Assembly (NCBI GenBank): GCA_963821345.1
Contig: CAWGDM010000003.1
Location: forward strand, 443,196-507,195
DNA from: WHSW01 sp963821345
GTDB taxonomy: Bacteria > Actinomycetota > Thermoleophilia > Solirubrobacterales > 70-9
Direction: 5' to 3'
Length of the DNA: 64,000 bases
Shown: piece after piece, positions 14,286-22,529 of the stretch
How the letters are laid out: each line of letters begins with the position of its first letter
How positions within the stretch are numbered: position 1 is the stretch's first letter
Program-made: the position numbers and the translations under genes
The notes under the pieces: model-generated
Databases searched by the model: none
The model's input: only the letters and a program-made list of their open reading frames with translations
What the model was told of the DNA's origin: nothing

Positions 14286-16208
14286 ATGGCTGAGAGGCAC
14301 CCACGCGAGGCGGCGCTTAGACGCGTCCACGGCTCGGGCGCGCTGTTCGCGGCCGCCTACGGCAACGTCGGCTCCTCGATCTATTACGCGCTCGGCCTGG
14401 TCGCGCTCTACGCGCTCGGGCTGACGCCGGTGACCTTCATGATCGCCGGTGCGATCTTCGCCTTCACCGCGGCCACCTACGTCGAGGCGACCGTGCTCTA
14501 CCCCGAGGCGGGCGGCTCCTCGAGCTTCGCCCGGCGGGCCTTCAACGAGTTCGCCTCCTTCCTCGCGGCCTGGGCCCAGATGCTCACCTACATCGTCACG
14601 ATCGCGATCTCGGCGTTCTTCGTCCCGCACTACCTGGCCGTCTTCTGGGAACCGCTCGGCCACGGGCCCGGGGACGTCTTCTTCGGTATCGGCCTGGTCG
14701 TGCTCCTGGCCCTGCTCAACATCAAGGGCACCGAGGAGTCGGCGCGGCTCAACCTGATCCTCGCGATCGCCGACCTGCTGACCCAGATCGTCCTCGCCGC
14801 GATCGGCCTCTTCCTCGTCTTCAACCCGGACCTGCTGGTCAACCAGATCGATCTCGGCACGGCGCCGACCTGGGGCGACTTCGCGCTCGGGATCGCGGTC
14901 GGGATGGTCGCCTACACCGGGATCGAGACGATCTCGAACATGTCCGAGGAGGCGCGGGAGTCGTGGCGGACGGTGCCGCGCGGCACCGGGCTGGTCGTGG
15001 TCGCCGTGGTCGGCCTGTACGCGCTGCTGCCGATGATCGCGCTCTCGGCGATGCCGGTCACGCCCGACGGCAGCGGCGGCTTTACGACCGAGCTCGCGAC
15101 CACGTTCAAGGACGATCCGGTGCTCGGGATCGTCGAGAACCTCGGGCTCAGCTCCGGGCTCACCGACGCGCTGCGCATCTACGTCGGCATCCTCGCCGCG
15201 GTGATCCTGCTGATCGCCACCAACGCCGCCCTGATCGGGCTCTCGCGGCTGACCTTCTCGATGGGCCAGCACCGCCAGCTTCCGGAGATCCTGCGGGCGG
15301 TCCACCCGAAGTTCAAGACGCCCTACATCGCGATCATCATCTTCTCGGGGGTCGCGGCGGTCGTCATGCTGCCGGGACAGGCGACCTTCCTGGGGACGAT
15401 CTACGCCTTCGGTGCGACGCTCTCGTTCACGGTCGCGCACGTCTCGGTGATCCGGCTGCGCAAGCTCAGACCCCTGGACGAGCGCCCGGACACGCCCGAC
15501 GGCACCAGGCTCTGGCACTCGCCGATCAACCTCAAGTTCGGCGGCTACTACCTGCCGGTGCTGGCCGTGCTCGGCGGGCTCGGCACCTTCGGGGCCTTCG
15601 TCGTCGCGATGGCGCTCGACCCCGTCGTCCTCGCCACCGGTGGCGGCTGGATGGTCTTCGGGACGCTGCTCTACATCGGCTATCGCCGCTACAAGCATCT
15701 GCCGCTGACCGAGACGGTGATGGTCGAGAGCCTGACCCCGCTCGGGGTCGAGGAGGTCGAGTACAAGAGCATCCTTGTCGCCTTCGACGGCGACGCCCCG
15801 TTCTCCGAGGAGACGGTGGCGACGGCGAAGCGGCTGGCGGCGCGCCGGCGCCGGGCGATCCACGTGCTCTCGCTGGTCACCGTGCCGTCCGACCTGCCGT
15901 TGGACGCCGAGCTCGACGGCCGCGAGGGGGCGGCCCGCAGCAAGCTCGAGCGGGCGAAGCTGATCGGCGGCCGGCGGGTCTCGGGCTCGGTCCAGCACGT
16001 GCGGCTCGGCCAGGCCGGCAAGGTGATTGTCGACGAGGCCAAGTCGATCAACGCGGCGGCGATCGTGCTGCCCCTGCGCTACCGCGACGGCAAGCCGCTG
16101 TACGGCAAGACGCTGCAGACGGTGCTCGCCAAACGCCCCTGCAGGGTGATCGTCGCCGCCCACCCGGGGGATACGACCACCGAGACCCTGACGAGGGCGG
16201 TCGCGTGA
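14286..16208 (+). CDS. APC-superfamily transporter with C-terminal USP domain (KimA-like)
   Basis: This is a 640-residue protein. Residues 1-480 form about 12 membrane helices of the APC fold (GSGALFAAAYGNVGSSIYYALG in helix 1, then EATVLYPEAGGSSSFARRAF). From about residue 490 a cytoplasmic universal-stress-protein-like domain follows (YKSILVAFDGDAPFSEETV, ending CRVIVAAHPG). This architecture matches the KimA type of K+ importer as well as annotated amino-acid permeases. Two TrkA-type genes downstream favour cation transport. The ATG follows the FMN oxidase stop by 3 bases, and its stop overlaps the next GTG. Substrate assignment is inference. Confidence 0.85.
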   Translation: MAERHPREAALRRVHGSGALFAAAYGNVGSSIYYALGLVALYALGLTPVTFMIAGAIFAFTAATYVEATVLYPEAGGSSSFARRAFNEFASFLAAWAQMLTYIVTIAISAFFVPHYLAVFWEPLGHGPGDVFFGIGLVVLLALLNIKGTEESARLNLILAIADLLTQIVLAAIGLFLVFNPDLLVNQIDLGTAPTWGDFALGIAVGMVAYTGIETISNMSEEARESWRTVPRGTGLVVVAVVGLYALLPMIALSAMPVTPDGSGGFTTELATTFKDDPVLGIVENLGLSSGLTDALRIYVGILAAVILLIATNAALIGLSRLTFSMGQHRQLPEILRAVHPKFKTPYIAIIIFSGVAAVVMLPGQATFLGTIYAFGATLSFTVAHVSVIRLRKLRPLDERPDTPDGTRLWHSPINLKFGGYYLPVLAVLGGLGTFGAFVVAMALDPVVLATGGGWMVFGTLLYIGYRRYKHLPLTETVMVESLTPLGVEEVEYKSILVAFDGDAPFSEETVATAKRLAARRRRAIHVLSLVTVPSDLPLDAELDGREGAARSKLERAKLIGGRRVSGSVQHVRLGQAGKVIVDEAKSINAAAIVLPLRYRDGKPLYGKTLQTVLAKRPCRVIVAAHPGDTTTETLTRAVA

Positions 16209-16414
16209 GCCAGAAGCCGCCGCCGCCGGACGAGGTCTACCGCGGCGTCACCCGAACGTTCGGGGTGATCATCACCGGCCTCGGCCTGGTGATCATCATC
16301 GTCACCCTCGCGCACGGCGGCACCGCCGGCTCCAACGGGATCTGGATCGGCCTGATCTTCACCGGGCTCGGCCTCGGGCGGCTCTACCTGTCGCTGCGCA
16401 GGGAGAAGCGTTGA
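16205..16414 (+). CDS. Small two-helix membrane protein between the two transporters
   Basis: This is a protein of 69 residues. Its N-terminus is Pro-rich and cytoplasmic-looking, with two hydrophobic segments (about 17-36 and 46-62) and a basic C-terminal tail (RREKR). The GTG start overlaps the stop of the first transporter and its stop overlaps the TTG of the second, so all three are translated from one message. It may be an accessory subunit of one of the transporters. No family recognised. Confidence 0.75.
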   Translation: MSQKPPPPDEVYRGVTRTFGVIITGLGLVIIIVTLAHGGTAGSNGIWIGLIFTGLGLGRLYLSLRREKR

Positions 16415-18447
16415 TCGACCCGTTCAAGTCCGGGGCCGAGCGCTCGCCGATCACCAACCGCTGGCTCGGGGTGCCGCTGCTGTTCGCGGTCGCCTACTCG
16501 GCGGTCGGCTTCTCGATCTACTTCGCCCTCGGCCTGGTCAGCGAGCGTGGCCTCGGGCTCACGCCGCTGATCCTGCTCGGCGTCGGGCTGGTGTTCGTGC
16601 TCAACACGCTCACCTACGTCGAGGGCGAGGCGATGGTCCCCGAGCGCGGCGGCTCGGCGACCTTCGCCCGCCACGCGTTCCGCAACGAGCTGGTCAGCTT
16701 CATCGCCGGCTGGGCGATCCTGATCGATTACGTGATCGTGATCGGGCTGGCGGCGCTCTCGGTGCCGCACTACCTGACGCCGATCTGGTCGGGGTTCTCC
16801 GACACGGCGCCGGAGGTGATCACCGGCGCGATCGTGATCGTGCTGACCGCGGCGCTGACGATCGCCGGGGTCACCGGCGCCGGCCGCGCGCGGCTGTTGG
16901 GGCTGATCTCGATCGCGGGCGTCGGGCTGCTGCTCGCGGTGATCGTCGTCGGCCTGATCACCTCGTTCGACCTCTCGGCTCTGACCGCCGAGCTCGACCC
17001 GTTCACGAGCCCGACGCTCGAGGACGTGATCTACGCGGGCGTGATCGCCACCGTGGCCTTCGCCGGGATCGAGGCGGCCGCCAACCTGGCGCCGGACATC
17101 GAGAGCGCCCCGATCGACCTGCGCAAGCTGGTGGTCGCGGCGGCGACCCTGGTGCCGCTGATCTACGTCGGGGTCTCGGTGGTCGCGCTGATGGTGCTGC
17201 CGGTCCACCCGACGCCGGATGGTCCGCAGACCGCGCTCGGCTCGACCTACCTGGAGAACCCGGTCCTGGGGGTGGTCGAGAACATCAGCCCCGGCTGGAT
17301 CTCCGACCTGATGCAGGTGGCGGTCGTCCTGGTGGTGCCCGCGGCGCTGATCTGGGCCGCGAACACGGCGATGCTCGGGCTCTCGCGCCACGTCTACGTG
17401 CTCGCCACCAACCGCCAGATCCCCAGCTGGCTGGGCAAGCTCAACGCCCGCTTCCGCACCCCTCACGTGGCGATCGTCGGAGCCGCGATCGCGGCGATCG
17501 CGCTGATCGTCCCCGCCGACGTCGCCCTGCTAGGCGGGCTGTTCGCGTTCGGGGCGACGATCGCGTTCACGATCGCGCATCTGTCGGTGATCCGGATGCG
17601 GATCACCGAGCCCGATCGCGAGCGCCCGTTCCGGATCCCGTTCGACATCTCGATGTTCGGCGCCCGGGTGCCGCTGCCGACCTTGCTCGCGGCGGTGCTG
17701 ACCGCGCTCGCCTGGGTCAGCGTGATCGTCTACCACGACACCGCCCGCTGGGTCGGCGGGGCCTGGATGGTCTTCGGGCTGGTCGCCTACGTGATCTACC
17801 GCAAGGGGTTCGAGGGCACGCCGCTGACCGAGCGGGTCCAGGTTCCCGCCGAGGCGTTGGTCAAGGAGGGGGTCGACGTCGAGTACGGCGACATCCTGGT
17901 GCCGGTCTTCGGGACCAAGCTCGACGACGACATCGTCGGCACCGCCGGGCGGCTCGCCGACGCCGCCGACCGCCCGGACGAGGTCGCGCCGCGGCTCGAG
18001 GTCGTCTACGTGATCGACGTGCCGCTGACCGTGCCGCTCGACGTACCGCCGCCGCCCGACCGGGCCGAACAGGCGAACGCGGCGCTCGAGCGGGCCCAGC
18101 ACGTCGGGGAGGAGTACGAGACGGTCGAGGTGCACCCGTCGGTCATCCGAGCGCGCTCGATCGGCTCCGGGATCGTCGCCGCGGCCCGCGATCGAGGGGT
18201 TGAGATGATCGTCATGGGGGCCGAGCCGCCGACCCGGATCCGCGGCGGTGCGATCTTCGGCGGCGTCGGCGGGTCGCGGCCGGCCGAGATCGGACCGGTG
18301 ACCGAGTACGTGCTGCGCAAGGCGCCGTGCCGGGTCTTGGTCACCGCCCCGGCGACCGACGGTTCGCGCCGCGCCCGCGCCGGAGGGGCCGCTCCCGGCG
18401 CCGAGAACGAGATCGGCCGCGAGGCGGCGCTGCCGGTCGCCGAGTAG
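16411..18447 (+). CDS. Second APC-superfamily transporter with C-terminal USP domain (KimA-like)
   Basis: The 678-residue paralogue of the gene at 14286 shares its topology. It has an APC membrane domain of about 12 helices (FAVAYSAVGFSIYFALGLV in helix 1, EGEAMVPERGGSATFARHAF after helix 2). A USP-like domain follows from about residue 490 (EYGDILVPVFGTKLDDDIV, then VEMIVMGAEPPTRIRGG and CRVLVTAPA) and is better conserved than in the first copy. A disordered Ala/Gly/Arg-rich tail follows. It starts with TTG 16411 overlapping the previous stop. TrkA-type genes lie 41 bases and 541 bases downstream. K+ or amino-acid transport are the alternatives, and I favour K+ from context. Confidence 0.85.
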   Translation: MIDPFKSGAERSPITNRWLGVPLLFAVAYSAVGFSIYFALGLVSERGLGLTPLILLGVGLVFVLNTLTYVEGEAMVPERGGSATFARHAFRNELVSFIAGWAILIDYVIVIGLAALSVPHYLTPIWSGFSDTAPEVITGAIVIVLTAALTIAGVTGAGRARLLGLISIAGVGLLLAVIVVGLITSFDLSALTAELDPFTSPTLEDVIYAGVIATVAFAGIEAAANLAPDIESAPIDLRKLVVAAATLVPLIYVGVSVVALMVLPVHPTPDGPQTALGSTYLENPVLGVVENISPGWISDLMQVAVVLVVPAALIWAANTAMLGLSRHVYVLATNRQIPSWLGKLNARFRTPHVAIVGAAIAAIALIVPADVALLGGLFAFGATIAFTIAHLSVIRMRITEPDRERPFRIPFDISMFGARVPLPTLLAAVLTALAWVSVIVYHDTARWVGGAWMVFGLVAYVIYRKGFEGTPLTERVQVPAEALVKEGVDVEYGDILVPVFGTKLDDDIVGTAGRLADAADRPDEVAPRLEVVYVIDVPLTVPLDVPPPPDRAEQANAALERAQHVGEEYETVEVHPSVIRARSIGSGIVAAARDRGVEMIVMGAEPPTRIRGGAIFGGVGGSRPAEIGPVTEYVLRKAPCRVLVTAPATDGSRRARAGGAAPGAENEIGREAALPVAE

Positions 18448-18475
18448 CGCGCCGAGGCGCCGCGCGCGCCACGAC

Positions 18476-18488
18476 TAAGATCAGCGCC
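18476..18488 (+). promoter_or_regulatory. Probable leaderless promoter of the first TrkA-type gene
   Basis: TAAGAT (18476-18481) lies 7 bases before ATG 18489, with no Shine-Dalgarno sequence. Confidence 0.5.
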
Positions 18489-18974
18489 ATGTTCGTGCTG
18501 ATCGTCGGAGCGGGCCGCGTCGGATCGTCGGTGGCTCGGGGCATGCTCGAGGAGGGCCACGAGGTCTCCTGCCTCGACGAGGATCCCGAATCCCATGCGC
18601 GACTCGAGATCGGGCTCGACCGGCCGTGGGAGGACATGGGCGGCCACTTCACGGTCGGCACCGCGCTCGAGCTCGAGGCGCTGACCGCGGCGGGGATCGA
18701 GCGCGCCGACGTTTTCGTCGCCTCGACCGACGGCGACAACACCAACATCATCATCGCTCAGCTCGCCAAGCGGCGTTTCAACGTGCCGAAGGTGATCGCG
18801 CGGATCCTCGACCCATACCGCGCCAAGTGGTACGCCGACCAGGGGCTGGACACGATCTGCCCGACCCGGGTGGCGATCGAGATGCTCGAGAAGGAGATCC
18901 GCGAGACGGCCGAGCGCGGCACCTCGGGCGCGCCGGCCGCGGGCGCCATCGACCACGAGGACGCGGACGTCTAG
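18489..18974 (+). CDS. TrkA-N (RCK) domain protein, short form
   Basis: The 161-residue protein begins MFVLIVGAGRVGSSVARGML, a Rossmann nucleotide-binding loop. It continues with VSCLDEDPES and VFVASTDGDNTNIIIAQLAK, typical of RCK N-domains that gate K+ transport. The TrkA-C domain (about 80 residues) found in full-length proteins is absent. After KVIARILDPYRAKWYADQGL only a short acidic tail remains. It probably pairs with the full-length TrkA-type protein that starts 14 bases after its stop, an arrangement like CeoB/CeoC of mycobacteria. No TrkH/KtrB pore gene lies in the window, so the likely partners are the two APC-USP transporters. Confidence 0.88.
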   Translation: MFVLIVGAGRVGSSVARGMLEEGHEVSCLDEDPESHARLEIGLDRPWEDMGGHFTVGTALELEALTAAGIERADVFVASTDGDNTNIIIAQLAKRRFNVPKVIARILDPYRAKWYADQGLDTICPTRVAIEMLEKEIRETAERGTSGAPAAGAIDHEDADV

Positions 18975-18988
18975 GCTAGGCGGCCGAC

Positions 18989-19675
18989 TTGCCCGAGCGC
19001 CAGTACATCATCATCGTCGGGGCCGGCAAGGTGGGCTGGAACCTCGCCCGCGAGCTGATCGAGAAGGGCAACGAGGTGACCCTGATCGAGTCCAACCGCG
19101 AGCGCTACCTGACGGTCGAGCAGGAGCTCGAGCACAACATCCAATACGGCGACGCCTCGGAGCTCTGGGTCCTGGAGCGAGCTGGGATCTCGCGTGCCGA
19201 GATGGTGATCGCGGTCACCGGTGACGACGAGGACAACATGCTGATCTGCCAGGTGGCGAAGGAGAAGTACCTCGTCGACCGGATCATCGCCCGGGTAAAC
19301 AACCCCCGCAACCGCGAGCACTTCGCCCTGCTCGGGGTAAAGCCGGTGGTCTCGGCGACCGACCTGATCCTGCGCCTGATCGAGCATGAGGTCCCCGAGT
19401 ACGGGCTCGTCCACCTGCTCGACCTGCCCGAACAGCGGCTCGAGATCATCGAGATGGAGCTGCCGGAGAACTCGCGCGCCGCCGGCACCCGGGTCGGGGA
19501 CCTGGCGATGCCCGAGGGCACCCTGCTGATCTCGGTGCTGCGTGAGGGCACCGGCTTCGTCCCCAACGCCGAGACGGTGCTGCAGGCAGGCGACGAGATC
19601 CTCGCCGTGCTCGACCCGCGGGTCGAGGAGGACCTGACGGCCTACTTCGGACCTGACGGTTCGGCGCCCGAGTGA
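18989..19675 (+). CDS. TrkA-type potassium uptake regulatory protein (RCK N and C domains)
   Basis: The 228-residue protein has an RCK_N domain at about 1-125 (IIIVGAGKVGWNLARELIEK, VTLIESNRERY, MVIAVTGDDEDNMLICQVAK). A TrkA_C domain follows at about 140-220 (LEIIEMELPENSRAAGTRV, then LPEG-type MPEGTLLISVLREG and AGDEILAVLDP). TrkA_C domains bind small ligands, including c-di-AMP in some Gram-positives. The TTG start at 18989 is 14 bases after the short TrkA-N gene, suggesting co-expression and hetero-oligomers. Length is normal for this class. Confidence 0.9.
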   Translation: MPERQYIIIVGAGKVGWNLARELIEKGNEVTLIESNRERYLTVEQELEHNIQYGDASELWVLERAGISRAEMVIAVTGDDEDNMLICQVAKEKYLVDRIIARVNNPRNREHFALLGVKPVVSATDLILRLIEHEVPEYGLVHLLDLPEQRLEIIEMELPENSRAAGTRVGDLAMPEGTLLISVLREGTGFVPNAETVLQAGDEILAVLDPRVEEDLTAYFGPDGSAPE

Positions 19676-19692
19676 GCGGGTAGCCGTCGGCC

Positions 19693-20928
19693 GTGGCGGA
19701 CAAGAGCGTCGACTTCTTGATCGTCGGCGGCGGGCTGGCCGCCGCCTACTGCGCTTCGGAGCTTCGCAAGCAGGGATCCGAGGGCTCGATCCTGCTCGCC
19801 GGGCGCGAGCCCGAGCCGCCCTACGAGCGCCCGCCGCTTTCGAAGGAGTACCTGCGCGGCGAGTCCTCGCGCGAGGACGCATACGTCAACCCGCTCGAGT
19901 GGTACGACGACAACGGGGTCGAGCTGCGCACGCGGACCAACGTGATGGCGCTCGACCCCGCGGCGCGGACGGCGAAGCTGCAGGGCGGGGAGGAGGTTGG
20001 CTTCGACAAGGCGCTGCTGGCGACCGGGGCGAACGTGAACATCCTGCGGCCCGAGGGCGCCGAGCTGGAGGGAATCCACTACCTGCGCGCGTTCGGCAAC
20101 TCGGACGCGATCCGCGAGGAGGCGGCTGCGGCCGACCACGTCGTCCTGATCGGCGGCAGCTACATCGGCTGCGAGGTGGCTGCGTCGCTGACGGCGATGG
20201 GGACGAAGTGCACGATCGTGATGCTCGAGGGCGTCGCGCTTTCGCGCACCTTCGGCGAGGAGGTCGGGCAGTTCTTCGACGATCTGCTGACCGCGCACGG
20301 GGTCGAGGTGCTCGGCGGCGAGGAGCTGGCGGCGTTCGAGGGCTCGGGGCGGGTAGAGGCGGTCGTCACCGAGAGCGGCCGCACGGTCGAGGGGGACATG
20401 GTCGTCGTCGGCGCCGGCGTGAAGCCGGACGTGATGCTCGCCGAGCGCGCCGGCCTGGAGGTCGACAACGGGATCGTCTGCGACGCCAAGCTCGAGTCCT
20501 CGGCGGCGGGGATCTTCGCCGCCGGCGACGTCTGCAACTACGACAGCGTCGTCCACGGGCGGCGGCTGCGGGTCGAGCACTGGGACGTGGCGCTGCAGCA
20601 GGGCCGCCACGCCGCCCGGGCGATGCTCGGCTCCACCGAGCCCTACCGCGAGATCCCGTACTTCTTCAGCGATCTCGCCGACTGGGCCTCGCTCGAGTAC
20701 GTCGGCCCGGCGTATGACTGGGACGAGATCGTCTGGCGCGGCGACCGCGAGGGCGGCGAGTTCAGCGTCTGGTACCTGGGCGACGGCGCGGTCCGCGGCG
20801 CGCTCGCCGTCGGCCGCTCCGAGGACCTGGTCCACGCCCGCACCCTGATCGAGACCGGGGCGGACGTATCCGCCTCCAGGGACGCCCTCGCCGACGCCGA
20901 TTCAGAGCTCGAATCGATCGGGCAATAG
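19693..20928 (+). CDS. FAD-dependent pyridine nucleotide-disulfide oxidoreductase, ferredoxin-reductase type
   Basis: This is a protein of 411 residues. The FAD-binding loop is VDFLIVGGGLAAAYCASEL near 6-24 and YERPPLSKEYLRG is typical of rubredoxin/ferredoxin reductases. LLATGAN and VVLIGGSYIGCEVAASL (NAD(P)H-binding loop) follow, and GIFAAGDVCNY closes the second FAD contact. The C-terminal domain resembles the reductase_C domain of AIF-like and ferredoxin reductases. It transfers electrons from NAD(P)H to a small redox partner not identified here. The start is GTG 19693, 17 bases after the TrkA gene. Confidence 0.88.
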   Translation: MADKSVDFLIVGGGLAAAYCASELRKQGSEGSILLAGREPEPPYERPPLSKEYLRGESSREDAYVNPLEWYDDNGVELRTRTNVMALDPAARTAKLQGGEEVGFDKALLATGANVNILRPEGAELEGIHYLRAFGNSDAIREEAAAADHVVLIGGSYIGCEVAASLTAMGTKCTIVMLEGVALSRTFGEEVGQFFDDLLTAHGVEVLGGEELAAFEGSGRVEAVVTESGRTVEGDMVVVGAGVKPDVMLAERAGLEVDNGIVCDAKLESSAAGIFAAGDVCNYDSVVHGRRLRVEHWDVALQQGRHAARAMLGSTEPYREIPYFFSDLADWASLEYVGPAYDWDEIVWRGDREGGEFSVWYLGDGAVRGALAVGRSEDLVHARTLIETGADVSASRDALADADSELESIGQ

Positions 20929-20957
20929 GCCCCCGACCATTCAAACCGATACACGAG

Positions 20958-21028
20958 TTGCGGGGCAGGGACTCGAACCCCAATTTCTCGGTCCAGAGCC
21001 GAGCGGATTGCCATTATCCGACCCCGCA
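20958..21028 (-). tRNA. tRNA-Gln (anticodon CTG)
   Basis: On the minus strand the sequence folds into a full cloverleaf. The acceptor arm is TGCGGGG/CCCCGCA, and the D-arm is GGAT/ATCC. The anticodon stem CTCGG/CCGAG encloses CTCTGGA with anticodon CTG. The T-arm has a TTCGAGT loop. The discriminator is A and the CCA end is not encoded. It decodes CAG. Confidence 0.93.
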
Positions 21029-21111
21029 TGGGTCGGACGCGGAGAATAGCGCCCGCAATTGCCACATTCCGCACGCGTCGCGTACGAGTCGCTGTGGGAA
21101 CATGTGTTCGT

Positions 21112-21696
21112 ATGGAAGATCGACGAGGGCCGAAGAGACGACCGGGCGAGACACGTCGGCTGGTCGCCGCACTGAACGACGATGGGATGACCGGGGCGGC
21201 GATCGCCGCACGCCTCGGCATCAATCGGGCGACCGTCGTTTATCACCTGCGAAACCTCGGCAAGCCGATCGACCCTCGGTTTGCCAGGCGCTATGACTGG
21301 GAGCAGATCAGCCGCGCTTACGGGGCCGGTATGTCAGCGCGACAATGCCGCGAGCGGTTCGGGTGTACCCGGGCGGCGTGGGCCCAGGCCGTCGGGCGCG
21401 GGGATATCGTGCCGCGCCCGCGCGCGATGCCGATCCAGGAACTCCTGGTGCTGGGGCGCGCCACCCAGCGCGGACACCTGAAGGCACGGCTCCTGGCCGA
21501 GGGGCTCAAAGAAGCGCGCTGTGAGGGATGTGGAATCTCGGAATGGCAGGGCCGAAGGCTCTCGCTCGCCCTCCATCACGTCAACGGCGACGGCGCCGAC
21601 AATCGGTTCGACAATCTCCAACTGCTTTGCCCGAACTGCCACTCGCAGACGGATACGTTCAGCGGCCGTAACCGGCGTCGACAGCGGGCCGCATGA
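21112..21696 (+). CDS. HNH endonuclease with two N-terminal helix-turn-helix segments
   Basis: Read from ATG 21112 the protein has 194 residues. Residues about 10-50 form a helix-turn-helix (MTGAAIAARLGINRATVVYH) and about 60-100 a second one (AGMSARQCRERFGCTRAAW). The C-terminal domain carries the zinc-HNH signature: CEGCG, LALHHVNGDGADN, FDNLQLLCPNCHSQ. Free-standing HNH nucleases with DNA-binding repeats resemble homing endonucleases. The gene begins 84 bases from the 5' end of tRNA-Gln, on the opposite strand. No neighbouring integrase or restriction methylase is seen. An in-frame GTG at 21094 is an alternative start. Target and role are unknown; it may be a selfish gene. Confidence 0.8.
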   Translation: MEDRRGPKRRPGETRRLVAALNDDGMTGAAIAARLGINRATVVYHLRNLGKPIDPRFARRYDWEQISRAYGAGMSARQCRERFGCTRAAWAQAVGRGDIVPRPRAMPIQELLVLGRATQRGHLKARLLAEGLKEARCEGCGISEWQGRRLSLALHHVNGDGADNRFDNLQLLCPNCHSQTDTFSGRNRRRQRAA

Positions 21697-21788
21697 GGCT
21701 CGCAGGGCGCCCGGCGTGATGAAACCGCGCGCCCACGGGTACTAATTCCTGCTACTACCCCCAACCCCTTTGTTACTTTGGGCACGCT

Positions 21789-22526
21789 ATGGACGTCTAT
21801 CAGCGCAGGCGCCTGGTCGCGCTGAGCGCGATCGCGGTCGTCTTCATCCTCTTCGTGCTGCTGATCAAGAGCTGCGGCGGCGATGACACACCCGAGCCCG
21901 CGACCCCGGTCGCCGGAGCCACGGGGCTCGGCGGCGCGACCTCGCTGACCCAGGCCGATTACATCGCCCAAGGCGACGACATCTGCCTGGGGGCGAACAC
22001 CTCGCTTGCGAGTGTCGACGAGTCCGACCCGGTGCAGGCGGCCTCCGACCAGGCCGACATCATCGCCGGCGAGGTGCAGCAGCTGCAGACGCTGCCGCCG
22101 CCTGATTCCGGGACCGACGACCTCGACGCCTTCCTCTCGGCGCTGCAGAAGCAGTCGAAGGCCTACGGCGACAAGTCGACCGCCGCCGAGCGCGGCGACG
22201 ACGCCGCCGCGGCCGAGCTCGACTCGACGATCGACTCGGCGGGCGCCGACGCCGCCGAGGCCGCGGCGGCGTTCGGCTTCAAGGTCTGCGGCGACACGAC
22301 CAAGGTCGGCGAGACCAACACCAGCGGCGGCGATTCCACCTCGACCAGCGACACCGGCGGCACCGACGCCGGATCGACCCCGGTCACCCCGCCGGCGACC
22401 ACGCCGACTCCGACCCCGACTCCGACTCCCGTTCCCCCGGCGGGCGGCGGTGCGACCCCGACCCCGACGCCAACCCCGACCCCGCCGGCCGACGGCGACT
22501 CGGGCTCCGGCGGGGTCAGCCCGTAG
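21789..22526 (+). CDS. Membrane-anchored extracytoplasmic protein with Thr-Pro repeat tail
   Basis: The 245-residue protein has an N-terminal anchor (RLVALSAIAVVFILFVLLI). An ectodomain of about 120 residues follows, with Cys29, Cys67 and Cys174 and helical, Ala/Asp-rich composition (ASDQADIIAGEVQQLQTL). The tail (about 190-245) is low complexity with TPTPTPTPTP and similar runs, a probable wall-spanning linker. At DNA level the tail contains CCGACT/CCGACC hexamer repeats. No catalytic motif. The sequence just upstream contains a T-rich stretch but no clear ribosome-binding site. Confidence 0.75.
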   Translation: MDVYQRRRLVALSAIAVVFILFVLLIKSCGGDDTPEPATPVAGATGLGGATSLTQADYIAQGDDICLGANTSLASVDESDPVQAASDQADIIAGEVQQLQTLPPPDSGTDDLDAFLSALQKQSKAYGDKSTAAERGDDAAAAELDSTIDSAGADAAEAAAAFGFKVCGDTTKVGETNTSGGDSTSTSDTGGTDAGSTPVTPPATTPTPTPTPTPVPPAGGGATPTPTPTPTPPADGDSGSGGVSP

Positions 22527-22529
22527 CCC

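Noticed and set aside
22403..22500. Functional tandem repeat or minisatellite
   Set aside because: The CCGACT/CCGACC hexamers encode a Thr-Pro linker common in secreted actinobacterial proteins; no independent DNA role is indicated.
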